Source: Fodinibacter sp963695175 (lineage in GTDB: Bacteria; Actinomycetota; Actinomycetes; Actinomycetales; Dermatophilaceae). From it: a stretch of 64,000 bases of DNA. Position 1 is the first letter of the stretch. The number at the start of each line of letters is the position of its first letter. A model generated the notes under the pieces. That model saw only the letters and a list, made by a program, of their open reading frames with translations, did no database searches and had not been told where the DNA came from. This document shows positions 1 through 8,085 of this stretch, one piece after another. Both the position numbers and the translations under genes were made by a program. The DNA lies in contig CAVOGG010000010.1 of assembly GCA_963695175.1 (NCBI GenBank), positions 62,001-126,000 on the forward strand, written 5' to 3'.

Positions 1-291
1 GACGACGGTGCCCTCGGGCACGGGCAGCACGAGGTCGCCGCCGTCGGCACCGTTGCGCTCGTCGCCACCGCCCGGCTTGCCGTTGGTCGCCTTGCGGTGC
101 GGGGTGTGGTGGTAGTCGAGCAGCGTGGTCGACTGCGGGTCGACGGCGAGGATGACCGAGCCGCCCTTGCCGCCGTTGCCGCCGTCCGGGCCGCCGAGCG
201 GCTTGAACTTCTCACGCTTGACCGAGGCCACGCCGTGGCCACCGTTCCCGGCGGCGACGTGCAGCACGACGCGGTCGACGAAGGTCGTCAT
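1..291 (-). CDS. obg: GTPase Obg/CgtA, N-terminal part only
   Basis: Only the first 97 codons are in the window; the gene runs off the left edge. The ATG at 291 opens the glycine-rich Obg fold, starting MTTFVDRVVLHVAAGNGGHG and containing GGPDGGNGGKGG, which is diagnostic of the family. The G domain lies outside, so GTP-binding motifs cannot be checked. Obg is a ribosome-associated GTPase acting in large-subunit maturation and stress control. It is the last gene of the rplU-rpmA-obg unit on this strand, separated from rpmA by a strong hairpin. Confidence 0.95.
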   Translation of the reverse strand, partial: MTTFVDRVVLHVAAGNGGHGVASVKREKFKPLGGPDGGNGGKGGSVILAVDPQSTTLLDYHHTPHRKATNGKPGGGDERNGADGGDLVLPVPEGTVV

Positions 292-336
292 GCTTCTCGC
301 TCCTGATGGTCTTGCTCGAAACTCTTCTGGGATGCC

Positions 337-370
337 GTGAGGGGCGGGCCTAGAGCGGCCCGCCCCTCAC
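337..370. terminator. GC-rich hairpin between rpmA and obg
   Basis: A perfect 14-bp inverted repeat (GTGAGGGGCGGGCC and its complement) surrounds a 6-nt loop, between rpmA and obg. No U-tract follows on the minus strand, so it may be an attenuator or RNA-processing/stability hairpin that lowers obg expression relative to the ribosomal proteins, and not a full terminator. Confidence 0.6.
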
Positions 371-412
371 GACGTGGTCATGCGGCCGGGTGACGAGCAC
401 CCGGCGCCGGAG

Positions 413-682
413 TCACTCCGCGGCAGCGGTGCCCGCCGGGATGATGTTGACGGTCTTGCGGCCGCGCTTCTTGCCGAACTTCACCGCACCCGCGACGAGC
501 GCGAAGAGGGTGTCGTCGCCGCCGCGGCCGACGCCGTCGCCGGGGTGGAAGTGCGTGCCGCGCTGGCGGACGAGGATCTCGCCGGCGTTGACGGCCTGGC
601 CGCCGAAGCGCTTGACGCCGAGGTACTGGGCGTTGCTGTCGCGACCGTTGCGGGTCGAGGACGCACCCTTCTTGTGTGCCAT
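413..682 (-). CDS. rpmA: 50S ribosomal protein L27
   Basis: The 89-residue product has the L27 signature: N-terminal MAHKKGASSTRNGRDS, then GVKRFGGQ and the core RQRGTHFHPGDGVGRG. The N-terminal tail of this protein reaches toward the peptidyl transferase centre. The gene follows rplU on the minus strand with a gap of about 32 bp, so the two are almost certainly cotranscribed. Length is typical and there is no cleavable N-terminal extension. Confidence 0.98.
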   Translation of the reverse strand: MAHKKGASSTRNGRDSNAQYLGVKRFGGQAVNAGEILVRQRGTHFHPGDGVGRGGDDTLFALVAGAVKFGKKRGRKTVNIIPAGTAAAE

Positions 683-714
683 GTCAGTAGTCCTTCAGTG
701 AGTTCGAGCGGGCG

Positions 715-1020
715 TCAGGCGTCGATCGCCGTGATCTTGACCTGGGTGAGCGGCTGACGGTGGCCTTGGCGCTTCCGGTAGCCGGTCTTGTTCTTGTACT
801 TCAGGATCGTGATCTTCGGACCCTTGGCGGCCTTGACGACCTCAGCGGTGACCTTGACCTTGGCGAGCTTGCTCGCGTCGCTCGTCACGGTGCCACCGTC
901 GACGACGAGCAGCGGCTGCAGCTGCACGGTGTCGCCGGCCTGGCCGATCTTGTCGATGAGCAGGACGTCGCCGACGGAGACCTTCTCCTGGCGACCACCT
1001 GCGCGCACAATCGCGTACAC
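715..1020 (-). CDS. rplU: 50S ribosomal protein L21
   Basis: A 101-residue protein beginning at GTG 1020 (MYAIVRAGGRQEKVSVGD) with the L21 features GPKITILKYKNKTGYRKRQG and a C-terminal LTQVKITAI. It binds 23S rRNA in the large subunit. It is the first gene of rplU-rpmA-obg and is separated from rne by about 135-150 bp, where a promoter is expected. The GTG is preferred because the family starts with exactly this sequence. Confidence 0.98.
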   Translation of the reverse strand: MYAIVRAGGRQEKVSVGDVLLIDKIGQAGDTVQLQPLLVVDGGTVTSDASKLAKVKVTAEVVKAAKGPKITILKYKNKTGYRKRQGHRQPLTQVKITAIDA

Positions 1021-1094
1021 GTTTCGTACTCACTTTCGCTACGGGAGCGCTCTCTGGGAAACCGGCTGATGTGTCTCCCGCTTACGACACGGGA

Positions 1095-1124
1095 CATCGG
1101 CTCGGTGGGCGCACCGACTGTCAA
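1095..1124 (-). promoter_or_regulatory. Possible promoter of rplU-rpmA-obg
   Basis: On the minus strand a perfect -35 hexamer TTGACA lies at 1124-1119, about 100 bp upstream of rplU. About 18-19 bp further is a weak -10 candidate (CGATGT). The -35 match is good, the -10 poor. The position between rne and rplU fits an internal ribosomal-protein promoter with a leader. Confidence 0.35.
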
Positions 1125-1168
1125 GACTACCGGTGGTTCCGGTGGGCCTCCAAATCAGCGGCGCCGGG

Positions 1169-4100
1169 TCAGGGTGCCGCCACCTCGGCGGCCTCGTCGG
1201 ATGCCGTCGCACGCGGCGGTCCCGCCGGCGCGACCACGCGACCACGCTTGCGGCGGCCACGACGCGCCGCGGCTCGGCTCGGGCTCGGGCTCCGGCTCCG
1301 GCTCGACGGCCAGCACCGGCTGGGGCTCGACGACCGGCTCGGCGTCGGGCACCAGCACGGACTCCGGCTCGACGACCGGCTTGAGGTCGACGACCGCCTC
1401 CGGCTCGACGACCCGCTCAGCCGCGGGCTCGACGGGCTCCGCCGCAGGCTCGACCGTCTCGGGGTCGGTCGTGGCGTCGAAGGAGGTCTGCGCCACCGCC
1501 GCGAGCTCGTCGGCCGGCGCACCGGCATCCTCGTGGTCGTGGGCGTGCTCGCCGGTCTCGGCGCGCCGCAGGGCCGCGGCGTGCGCGGCGGCCGCGATCT
1601 GGGCCGCGGTCGGTCCGGACGGCTTCTGGGCGTCGTCGCCCGGCGCGCCGTTCGAGCCGCCGGAGCCGTTGCCGGTCTGGGGCGTGCCCGTGGTCGTGCC
1701 ACGACGGCCACGCCCGGAGCGGGCGCCACCCTGCTCGCCGCTGCCACCGCTGGTGCCGCCGCTGCGGTCGATCGGCTCGGTGGAGACGACGATGCCGCGC
1801 CCACCACAGTGCTCGCACTGCTCGGAGAAGACCTCGACCAGGCCCGGAGCCGACCCGCTTGCGGGTCATCTGCACCAGGCCGAGCGAGGTGACCTCGGCG
1901 ACCTGGTGCTTGGTGCGGTCGCGCCCGAGGCACTCGAGCAGTCGGCGCACGACGAGGTCGCGGTTGGACTCCAGGACCATGTCGATGAAGTCGATGACGA
2001 TGATGCCGCCGATGTCGCGCAGCCGGAGCTGGCGGACGATCTCCTCGGCGGCCTCGAGGTTGTTCTTGGTGACGGTCTCCTCGAGGTTGCCCCCGGAGCC
2101 GACGAACTTGCCGGTGTTGACGTCGACGACGGTCATCGCCTCGGTGCGGTCGATGACCAGCGAGCCACCCGAGGGCAGCCAGACCTTGCGGTCCATCGCC
2201 TTGGCGAGCGACTCGTCGATGCGGTGGGCGGCGAAGACGTCCTCCTCCGCGGTCCAGCGCTGCAGGCGCGGCGCCAGGTCGGGAGCGACGTCCTCGACGT
2301 ACTGGCTGACCTCGCCCCACGCCTTGTCGCCGGAGACGACGAGCGAGGTGAAGTCCTCGGTGAACACGTCGCGGATGACGCGCACGGTCAGGTCGGGCTC
2401 GCCGTGCAGGAGCGCCGGGGCCCCGCCGCTGCCGGCCTTCTTGGCGCCGGCCGACTCGGCCTTGGCCTTGATCTGGTCCCAGATCTTGGTGAGCCGCTCG
2501 ACGTCGGCGCGCAGCTCCTCCTCCGAGGCGCCCTCGGCGGCGGTGCGCACGATGACGCCGGCGTGGTCGGGCACGACCTCCTTGAGGATCGCCTTGAGGC
2601 GGGCCCGCTCGGTGTCGGGCAGCTTGCGCGAGATGCCGGTCATCTGGCCCTCGGGCACGTAGACCAGGTAGCGGCCGGGCAGGCTGATCTGCGAGGTGAG
2701 CCGGGCGCCCTTGTGGCCGATCGGGTCCTTGGTGACCTGGGTCAGCACGGTGTCGCCGGAGCTCAGCGCGTTCTCGATGCGGCGAGCCTGGCCGCCCTCG
2801 AGCCCCGCGGCGTCCCAGTTGACCTCGCCGGCGTAGAGCACGGCGTTGCGGCCCTTGCCGATGTCGACGAACGCCGCCTCCATCGACGGCAGCACGTTCT
2901 GCACCCGGCCGAGGTAGACGTTGCCGGCCATCGAGGCCGTGGTCTCGCGCGAGACGTAGTGCTCGACGAGCACGCCGTCCTCGAGCACGCCGATCTGGGT
3001 GCGGTCGCCACGGCCGCGCACGACCATGACGCGCTCGACGCTCTCGCGGCGGGCCAGGAACTCGGCCTCGGTGATGATCGTGCGGCGACGACCGGCCTCG
3101 CGGCCCTCGCGGCGACGCTGCTTCTTGGCCTCGAGGCGGGTCGAGCCCTTGACCGCGGTCGGCTCGTCGCGCTGCGAGCGCGGCTCGCGCACCCGGGTCG
3201 TGGTGCCGGGCGGGTCCTCGTTCTCGCCGTCACCGGAGCCACCGCGGCGGCGGCGGCGCCGACGACGGCTGGTGCCGCCCTCGCCCTCGTCACCCTGGTC
3301 CTCGGGACCGGTGCCCCCGGTCTCCTCGGCGGCGTCGCCGGACGTCTCGGATGCCGTGCCGGTCTGGTCGTCGTCGGCCTGGCTGCGGCCGCGGCGTCCG
3401 CGGCCACCGCGACGGCGACGGCTGCGCGAGCCGCCCTCGCCCTCGTCGGTGGTGCGGTCGTCAGGCCCGCGGTCGCCCTCGGCGGCGCCGGCCTCGTCGC
3501 CGGTGTCGGTCGTGTCGGCCGTCTCGGTCGCCTCTGCGGCGTCAGCGGAGTCGGTGACCTCGACGGTCTGGGCACCGCGGGTGCGACCGGAGCGTCCGCC
3601 ACGGCTGCGACGGCCGCGGGTCGGCGCGCTGTCTGCGGCCTCGCTGTCGACCGCGGCGCCGGCATCGGCGTCCTGGTCGGCGACCGCGGTGGGCTCCTCC
3701 TCGGCGACCCGCTCGGCGGGGGCCTGGGCGGGGGCGGTGGCCCGGCGGCGGCGCGGCGCGACCGGCTCGGGGGCCTGGAAGAGCAGGCCGAAGGTCGGCA
3801 CGGCCGGGGCCGCCTCGGTCTCCTCCTCCTGCTCGAGGGTCTCGTCCTCGACGGCCTCGGTGACGGGCTCGGCCGCCGGCTCCTCGGCGGGCTCCTCGAC
3901 CTCGGCCTCCGGCGCGGCAACGGGCTCGTCGACCGCGGCGGTCTTCCTGGCCCGCTTGGCCGGGGCCTTGGTCGTCGCCTTCGCCGTCACCTTCTTGGCG
4001 GCCCGCTTGCGGGTCGCCTTCTTCGCCGGGACCTGCGCGGACTCCTCGTCCGGCGCGGCGGCCTCGGCGGCCGGGGCCTCGTCGGCGGCGGGGGCCTCAT

Positions 4101-4275
4101 CGGCGGTGGGGGCAGCGACAACCGGTTCGGCGGCGGGGGCGGCGGCCTTCTTGGTCGCGCGGCGGCGCTTCGGCTTCTCGGGAGCCGGTTCGCTCGCATC
4201 CACTGCGGTGACATCGACCGCGGGGACGGCGTCCACGGTGGTGTCGGTGGTGGTCTGGTCGTTCTCGGAAGCCAT
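1169..4275 (-). CDS. rne: Ribonuclease E/G (broken reading frame)
   Basis: ATG 4275 starts a protein with a long acidic/basic Ala-Pro-Glu-rich N-terminal region, as in actinobacterial RNase E. Next come an S1 domain (GNVYLGRVQNVLPSMEAAFV, about residues 445-490) and the catalytic core ending in DIGGIIVIDFIDM (about residue 755). The frame then breaks: one surplus base at about 1841-1846 must be removed to read on into VEVFSEQCEHCGGRG, the CxxC zinc link. A second surplus base near 1270-1300 separates the Glu-Pro tail from the natural-looking end RRGRRKRGRVVAPAGPP, which stops at 1169; without that correction the tail stops at 1155. RNase E is a main mRNA and rRNA processing enzyme, so both breaks are more likely sequence errors than inactivation. 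Confidence 0.9.
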
Positions 4276-4433
4276 GAGGCCCCTTTCGTCACCCACGCGA
4301 TGACGACCACACCGGTGTCGGTCTGGTGGGACCGGCTCCTCGTGACCGCGTGGTGCGATCGGATCGTGCGGGGCGCACCCCGTCACGGAAGTCGACTGCT
4401 GCCCCGGAGCGGCTCGCGCGGGCGGCGCGGCAC

Positions 4434-5186
4434 CTATCCGGAGCCGGCGGCGTCCTTGTCGGCGGCCAACGGGTCGGCCACCCCAGCAGCTGCGTCGAGC
4501 AGAGGGCCTTGGGCCAGCCGGGTCACCAGGGGTGGGACCGGTGGCGAGAACCCGGTTACTGCGCGCAGTGCGGTCAGGATGTCGTCGGGGCGCACGGACG
4601 GTGTGGAGTGCCGTGCGACCACCCGCAGTATCGCACACCCCTCGTCGTCGACCCCGGTCACGCCCATGGCGAGCACGGCCCCGCGCGTGTCGAAGGTGCG
4701 CGGCCCGGTCTTGAAGGTGCGGGTCGCCTCGGCGACGTCGCACGCGAGGTAGCGCTCGACGGCATCCGCCACCTCGGCCGGGTCGGCGCCGCGCACGATG
4801 ATCTGCCACTCGCTGCCCTCGAGCCGGTCGGCGAGCGCGCCCGGGGCGGCCTCGACGACCTCGACGACGTCGAGCCCCTCGGGCAGCGCCTCGTCCAGGG
4901 CCGCGCGGACCGCCTCCGGGTCGACCCGCTCGGTGACCCGGATCTCGAAGTACTCCGCCTCGCTGGCGGTGCCGGTGGGGGCGGCGTTGGCGTACGAGAT
5001 CAGCGGGTGCGGGTGGAAGCCGCCGGAGAACGCCATCGGCACGTCGGCCCGGCGCAGCGCCCGCTCCAGGGCCCGGGCGAAGTCCCGCGTCGAGGAGAAG
5101 CGCAGCCGGCCCCGCTTCGCGTAGCGGATCCGGAGCTTCTGGACCGCGGGGGCGGGCGGGGGTCCGTCGGGGGTGCGCTGGGCCAT
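4434..5186 (-). CDS. TIGR03936 family protein (DUF2344)
   Basis: A 250-residue protein from ATG 5186 (MAQRTPDG). The open frame continues to 5297 but the extension looks non-coding. The family hallmarks are KRGRLRFSSTRDFARALERA, then RRADVPMAFSGGFHPHP and ASEAEYFEIRV. The biochemical role is not known to me. In many bacteria it lies next to, or is fused with, the TIGR03960 radical SAM protein, suggesting the two act together, perhaps in RNA or ribosome modification. Here rne is downstream as usual, but the radical SAM partner (8086-10056) is separated by about 2.9 kb of unrelated genes. Confidence 0.85.
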   Translation of the reverse strand: MAQRTPDGPPPAPAVQKLRIRYAKRGRLRFSSTRDFARALERALRRADVPMAFSGGFHPHPLISYANAAPTGTASEAEYFEIRVTERVDPEAVRAALDEALPEGLDVVEVVEAAPGALADRLEGSEWQIIVRGADPAEVADAVERYLACDVAEATRTFKTGPRTFDTRGAVLAMGVTGVDDEGCAILRVVARHSTPSVRPDDILTALRAVTGFSPPVPPLVTRLAQGPLLDAAAGVADPLAADKDAAGSG

Positions 5187-5323
5187 GATGGGCCAGCCTA
5201 GGCGCGGCGGTGAGGTGGCACGGCATCCCTGCGGATCCCGCAGCCCGCGGGGTCCGACGACCGACTGATCCGGCGGCGGAGCGGGGCTGTTCCCCACGGC
5301 ATCGGTGGCGATAGCGTTCGCCC

Positions 5324-6692
5324 ATGCCTGACCTCGACCGTTCCCGCCTCACCGAGCTGCTCGCCGCGGAGCAGGCCACCTACACGCAGGACCACCCGCG
5401 CAGCCGCGAGCTGTTCGAGCAGGGCAGCAACCTGTTCGGCCGGGTGCCGATGACCTGGATGAACAAGTGGAGCGGTGGCTTCCCGCTCTACCTCGACCAC
5501 GCGCGGGGCAGCCGGATCACCGACGTCGACGGCCACACCTACGTCGACTTCGCGCTCGGCGACACCGGCGCGATGGCCGGCCACTCCCCCCGCGCCACGG
5601 TCGAGGCCGTCGCCCGGCGGATGGGCGACCTCGGCGGCATCACCACGATGCTGCCGACGGCCGACGCCCAGTGGGTGGGCGCCGAGCTGACCCGCCGGTT
5701 CGGGATGCCGCTGTGGAGCTTCACGCTCTCGGCCACCGACGCCAACCGCTGGGCCGTGCGGCTGGCCCGGCTGGCCACCGGCAGGCCCAAGATCCTGGTC
5801 TTCGCCTACAACTACCACGGCTCGGTCGACGAGACCTTCGCGATCCCCGGCCCCGACGGGAAGGCGCAGTCGCGCCCGGGCAACGTCGCTCCCCCGGTGC
5901 CGCTCGACCTCACCACCCGGGCGGCGACGTGGAACGACCTGGCCTCCGTCGAGCGCGAGCTGGCCCACGGCGACGTCGCCGCGATCCTGACCGAGCCGGC
6001 GCTGACCAACATCGGCATCGTGCTGCCCGAGCCCGGCTTCATGGAGGGCCTGCGCGAGCTGGCCACCCGCTACGGCGCGCTGCTGATGATCGACGAGACG
6101 CACACCTTCTCCGCCGGTTGGGGCGGCGCGACCCACGAGTGGGGGCTCGAGCCCGACATCTTCGTCATCGGCAAGTCGATCGGCGGCGGCATCCCGTCGG
6201 GCGCCTACGGCATCACCGAGGAGGTCGCCGCGGCGATCACCGGCCACACGGATGCCGGGGACGCCGACATCATCGACGTCGGCGGGGTCGGCGGCACGCT
6301 CGCCGGCAACGCCCTGTCGACCGCGGCGATGCAGGCGACCCTGGGCGAGGTGCTCACCCCGGAGGCGTTCGCGCAGATGACCGAGCTCGCCACCGCGTAC
6401 ACCGAGGGGGTGCAGGCGGTGCTCGACGAGCTGGACGTGCCGTGGTCGATCCAGCAGCTCGGCGCCCGCGCCGAGTACCGCTTCACCCGGCCCGCGCCGC
6501 GCACCGGCGAGGAGTCGGCGCTGGCCGCACGACGACGAGATCGACGCCTACATGCACCTCGCGATGTGCAACCGCGGCATCCTGATGACGCCGTTCCACA
6601 ACATGGCGCTGATGTGCCCCGCCACCACCCGGGCTGACGTCGACCGGCACACCGCGACCTTCCGCGAGGTCGTGGGCGCGCTCTACGCCTGA
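5324..6692 (+). CDS. Class III PLP-dependent aminotransferase, frameshifted near its end
   Basis: ATG 5324 opens a protein of about 455 residues resembling glutamate-1-semialdehyde aminomutase and related class III transaminases. MIDETHTFSAGWGG (about residue 255) holds the PLP-ring-contacting Asp. FVIGKSIGGGIPSGAYG (about residue 282) holds the Schiff-base Lys. The substrate cannot be read from sequence; no haem-synthesis neighbours support a GSA role. The frame breaks near 6520-6530. Removing one base restores a typical end (EIDAYMHLAMCNRGILMTPF) that stops at 6692. It is transcribed against its neighbours and sits inside a normally contiguous TIGR03960/TIGR03936 pair, so it looks like inserted cargo. 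Confidence 0.8.
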
Positions 6693-6702
6693 CCCCCGCG
6701 GG

Positions 6703-6804
6703 CGCCTCAACTTTTTCGCCCGATGCGAGGACCTTCACCTCGGCACCGGAACCGTTCCGGTGTCGAGGTGAAGGTTGCTGGGATCGGGCGAAAAAGTTGG
6801 GGCG
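6703..6804. repeat. 102-bp near-perfect palindromic element
   Basis: The outer arms CAACTTTTTCGCCCGAT (6708-6724) and their exact complement (6783-6799) extend outward by five more pairs including one G:T. The inner arms ACCTTCACCTCG (6731-6742) and CGAGGTGAAGGT (6764-6775) enclose CACCGGAAC-C-GTTCCGGTG (6744-6762). Only a short internal bulge on each side (6725-6730 and 6776-6782) fails to pair. The T5/A5 tracts stand out in this GC-rich setting. It could be a transcribed hairpin ending the aminotransferase mRNA, a cruciform, or a MITE/REP-like element. I saw no second copy in the window. Confidence 0.85.
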
Positions 6805-6812
6805 GGGCGCGC

Positions 6813-6962
6813 GACGGCGTCGCGAAGGTCGACGGCGGCTGGTGGACGGGGTGCTCCCTCTCGACCACCGGCGCAGTGTCGTGCTGGGGCGCCCGCCGCT
6901 GGTGGTTGGGTGACGGGACCGCCGGGTACTACACGGCCCCCAACCGGGTCGTCGAGCTCTGA
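6813..6962 (+). pseudogene. Remnant of an RCC1-repeat protein
   Basis: Immediately after the palindrome an open frame ends at TGA 6960-6962 and reads as a single last RCC1 repeat: GCSLSTTGAVSCWG, then LGDGT, then a Pro and VVEL before the stop. This pattern (Cys-x-Leu, GAVxCWG, LGDGT, VVGL-like end) recurs in actinobacterial RCC1 beta-propeller proteins. One repeat cannot form a propeller and no start codon of its own is convincing. It is best read as the 3' stump of a lost gene. Confidence 0.55.
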
Positions 6963-7075
6963 GCCCGGTCTGCGTCGCGGGTGCGGCGCAGCGCGCGCAG
7001 GGTCTCGACCACGCTCCATCCGAGCACGACCACGACACCGATGGCGGTGGTGGGAATTTCGCAATAGGTCGGGTC
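6929..7075 (-). other. Possible membrane-protein coding stub
   Basis: On the minus strand, in frame after the thioesterase stop, an open stretch encodes a hydrophobic segment (TAIGVVVVLGWSVVETL) followed by basic residues (RALRRTRDADRA) and a stop. It looks like the C-terminal end of a small membrane protein but has no start codon, and it overlaps the RCC1 remnant on the other strand. At most one of the two was coding in its present form. Confidence 0.2.
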
Positions 7076-8026
7076 TCAGTCGCCGAACTGGTCGCGGATG
7101 CGGACCAGCTCGACGGCGTGGGCGTCCAGGGCCCGGTCCTCGTCGTTGGCCGGCACCCAGGTGGGGCACGGCACCGCCCGACGCTCCTCGTCGATGGCCA
7201 CGAAGATGGTGCGGCAGTAGGTGGTCAGCTCCATGCCGTCGGGCCCGTCGGTCGGGTCGCCCGAGCGCACGTGCACCCCGACGTGCATCGAGGTTCGCCC
7301 GGTGTGGAGCAGCCGGGCCTCGACCTCCACGACGTGGCCGATCCGTAGCGGCCGGTAGAAGCGCACCCCGCCCGTGAAGATCGCGACGTTCTGCGGGCTG
7401 CCGGTCCACCGGGTGGCGAGCACGTGGGCGGCCTCGTCGATCCACCGCATGACGATCCCGCCGTGCACCTTCCCGCCCCAGTTGACGTCGGTCGGGGCGG
7501 CGAGGAAGCGCATGACGACGCGCGGCGCCGTGCCGGCATCCGTGTAGACCTGCCCGGCCATCGCCGCCTCGACCTGGGCGCGCAGGTCGGCCCGGCGCGC
7601 GGCCCAGCGCTCCTCGAGCTCCTGTCCCTGGGTGCGCGGCACCAACGGCGGCACCGGGGTGGAGCGACCCTGCTCGTCGACGGCCACGAAGATGATGAGG
7701 CACCGGGTGGCCGGCACCATCTCGCGGGTGCGCGGCTGTCCGGACGCCACGTCGACGGTGATGTGCATCGAGCTGCGGCCGGTGTGCACCACCCGGGCGC
7801 TCACCTCGACGAGCTCGCCGACCTCCACGGGACGGGTGAACCGCACGTTCCCGACGTAGGCGGTGACGGCGTAGGTGCCGCTCCAGCCGGCGGCCGCGGC
7901 GTAGCCGGCCTTGTCGATCCACTCGAGCACCCGGCCGGCCGAGACCGACCCGGACTGGCCGGCATCCGTGGGCGCGGCCAGGAAGCGCAAGGTGATCTCG
8001 GCCGCGGCGGCCTCTGCGGGGCTCAT
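7076..8026 (-). CDS. Double-hotdog acyl-CoA thioesterase
   Basis: A 316-residue protein from ATG 8026. It contains two hotdog thioesterase domains in tandem, each starting with the same phrase: ITLRFLAAPTDAG (about residue 11) and VVMRFLAAPTDVNWGGKVHGG (about residue 165), the latter followed by the helix-region motif IVMRWIDEAAHVLA. The family hydrolyses acyl-CoA esters in the cytoplasm, with tandem hotdogs forming a pseudo-dimer. Chain-length preference cannot be inferred. It lies about 60 bp downstream of the radical SAM gene on the same strand. A longer open frame upstream of 8026 is not supported. Confidence 0.85.
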   Translation of the reverse strand: MSPAEAAAAEITLRFLAAPTDAGQSGSVSAGRVLEWIDKAGYAAAAGWSGTYAVTAYVGNVRFTRPVEVGELVEVSARVVHTGRSSMHITVDVASGQPRTREMVPATRCLIIFVAVDEQGRSTPVPPLVPRTQGQELEERWAARRADLRAQVEAAMAGQVYTDAGTAPRVVMRFLAAPTDVNWGGKVHGGIVMRWIDEAAHVLATRWTGSPQNVAIFTGGVRFYRPLRIGHVVEVEARLLHTGRTSMHVGVHVRSGDPTDGPDGMELTTYCRTIFVAIDEERRAVPCPTWVPANDEDRALDAHAVELVRIRDQFGD

Positions 8027-8085
8027 GCGCCCATCATGCTCAGCCTGCGACCTGGCCGGGACCGAGTCCGCGTGAGTGGACCCGG

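Noticed and set aside
760..4752. 1330-codon plus-strand open frame opposite rne
   Set aside because: It is the antisense shadow of rne's GC-rich codons; the composition is low-complexity Gly/Ala/Arg and no domain is recognisable.
1417..5379. A single 1320-codon minus-strand protein joining TIGR03936 sequence to rne
   Set aside because: The open frame reads through a non-coding frame of the TIGR03936 gene; rne homology begins at ATG 4275.
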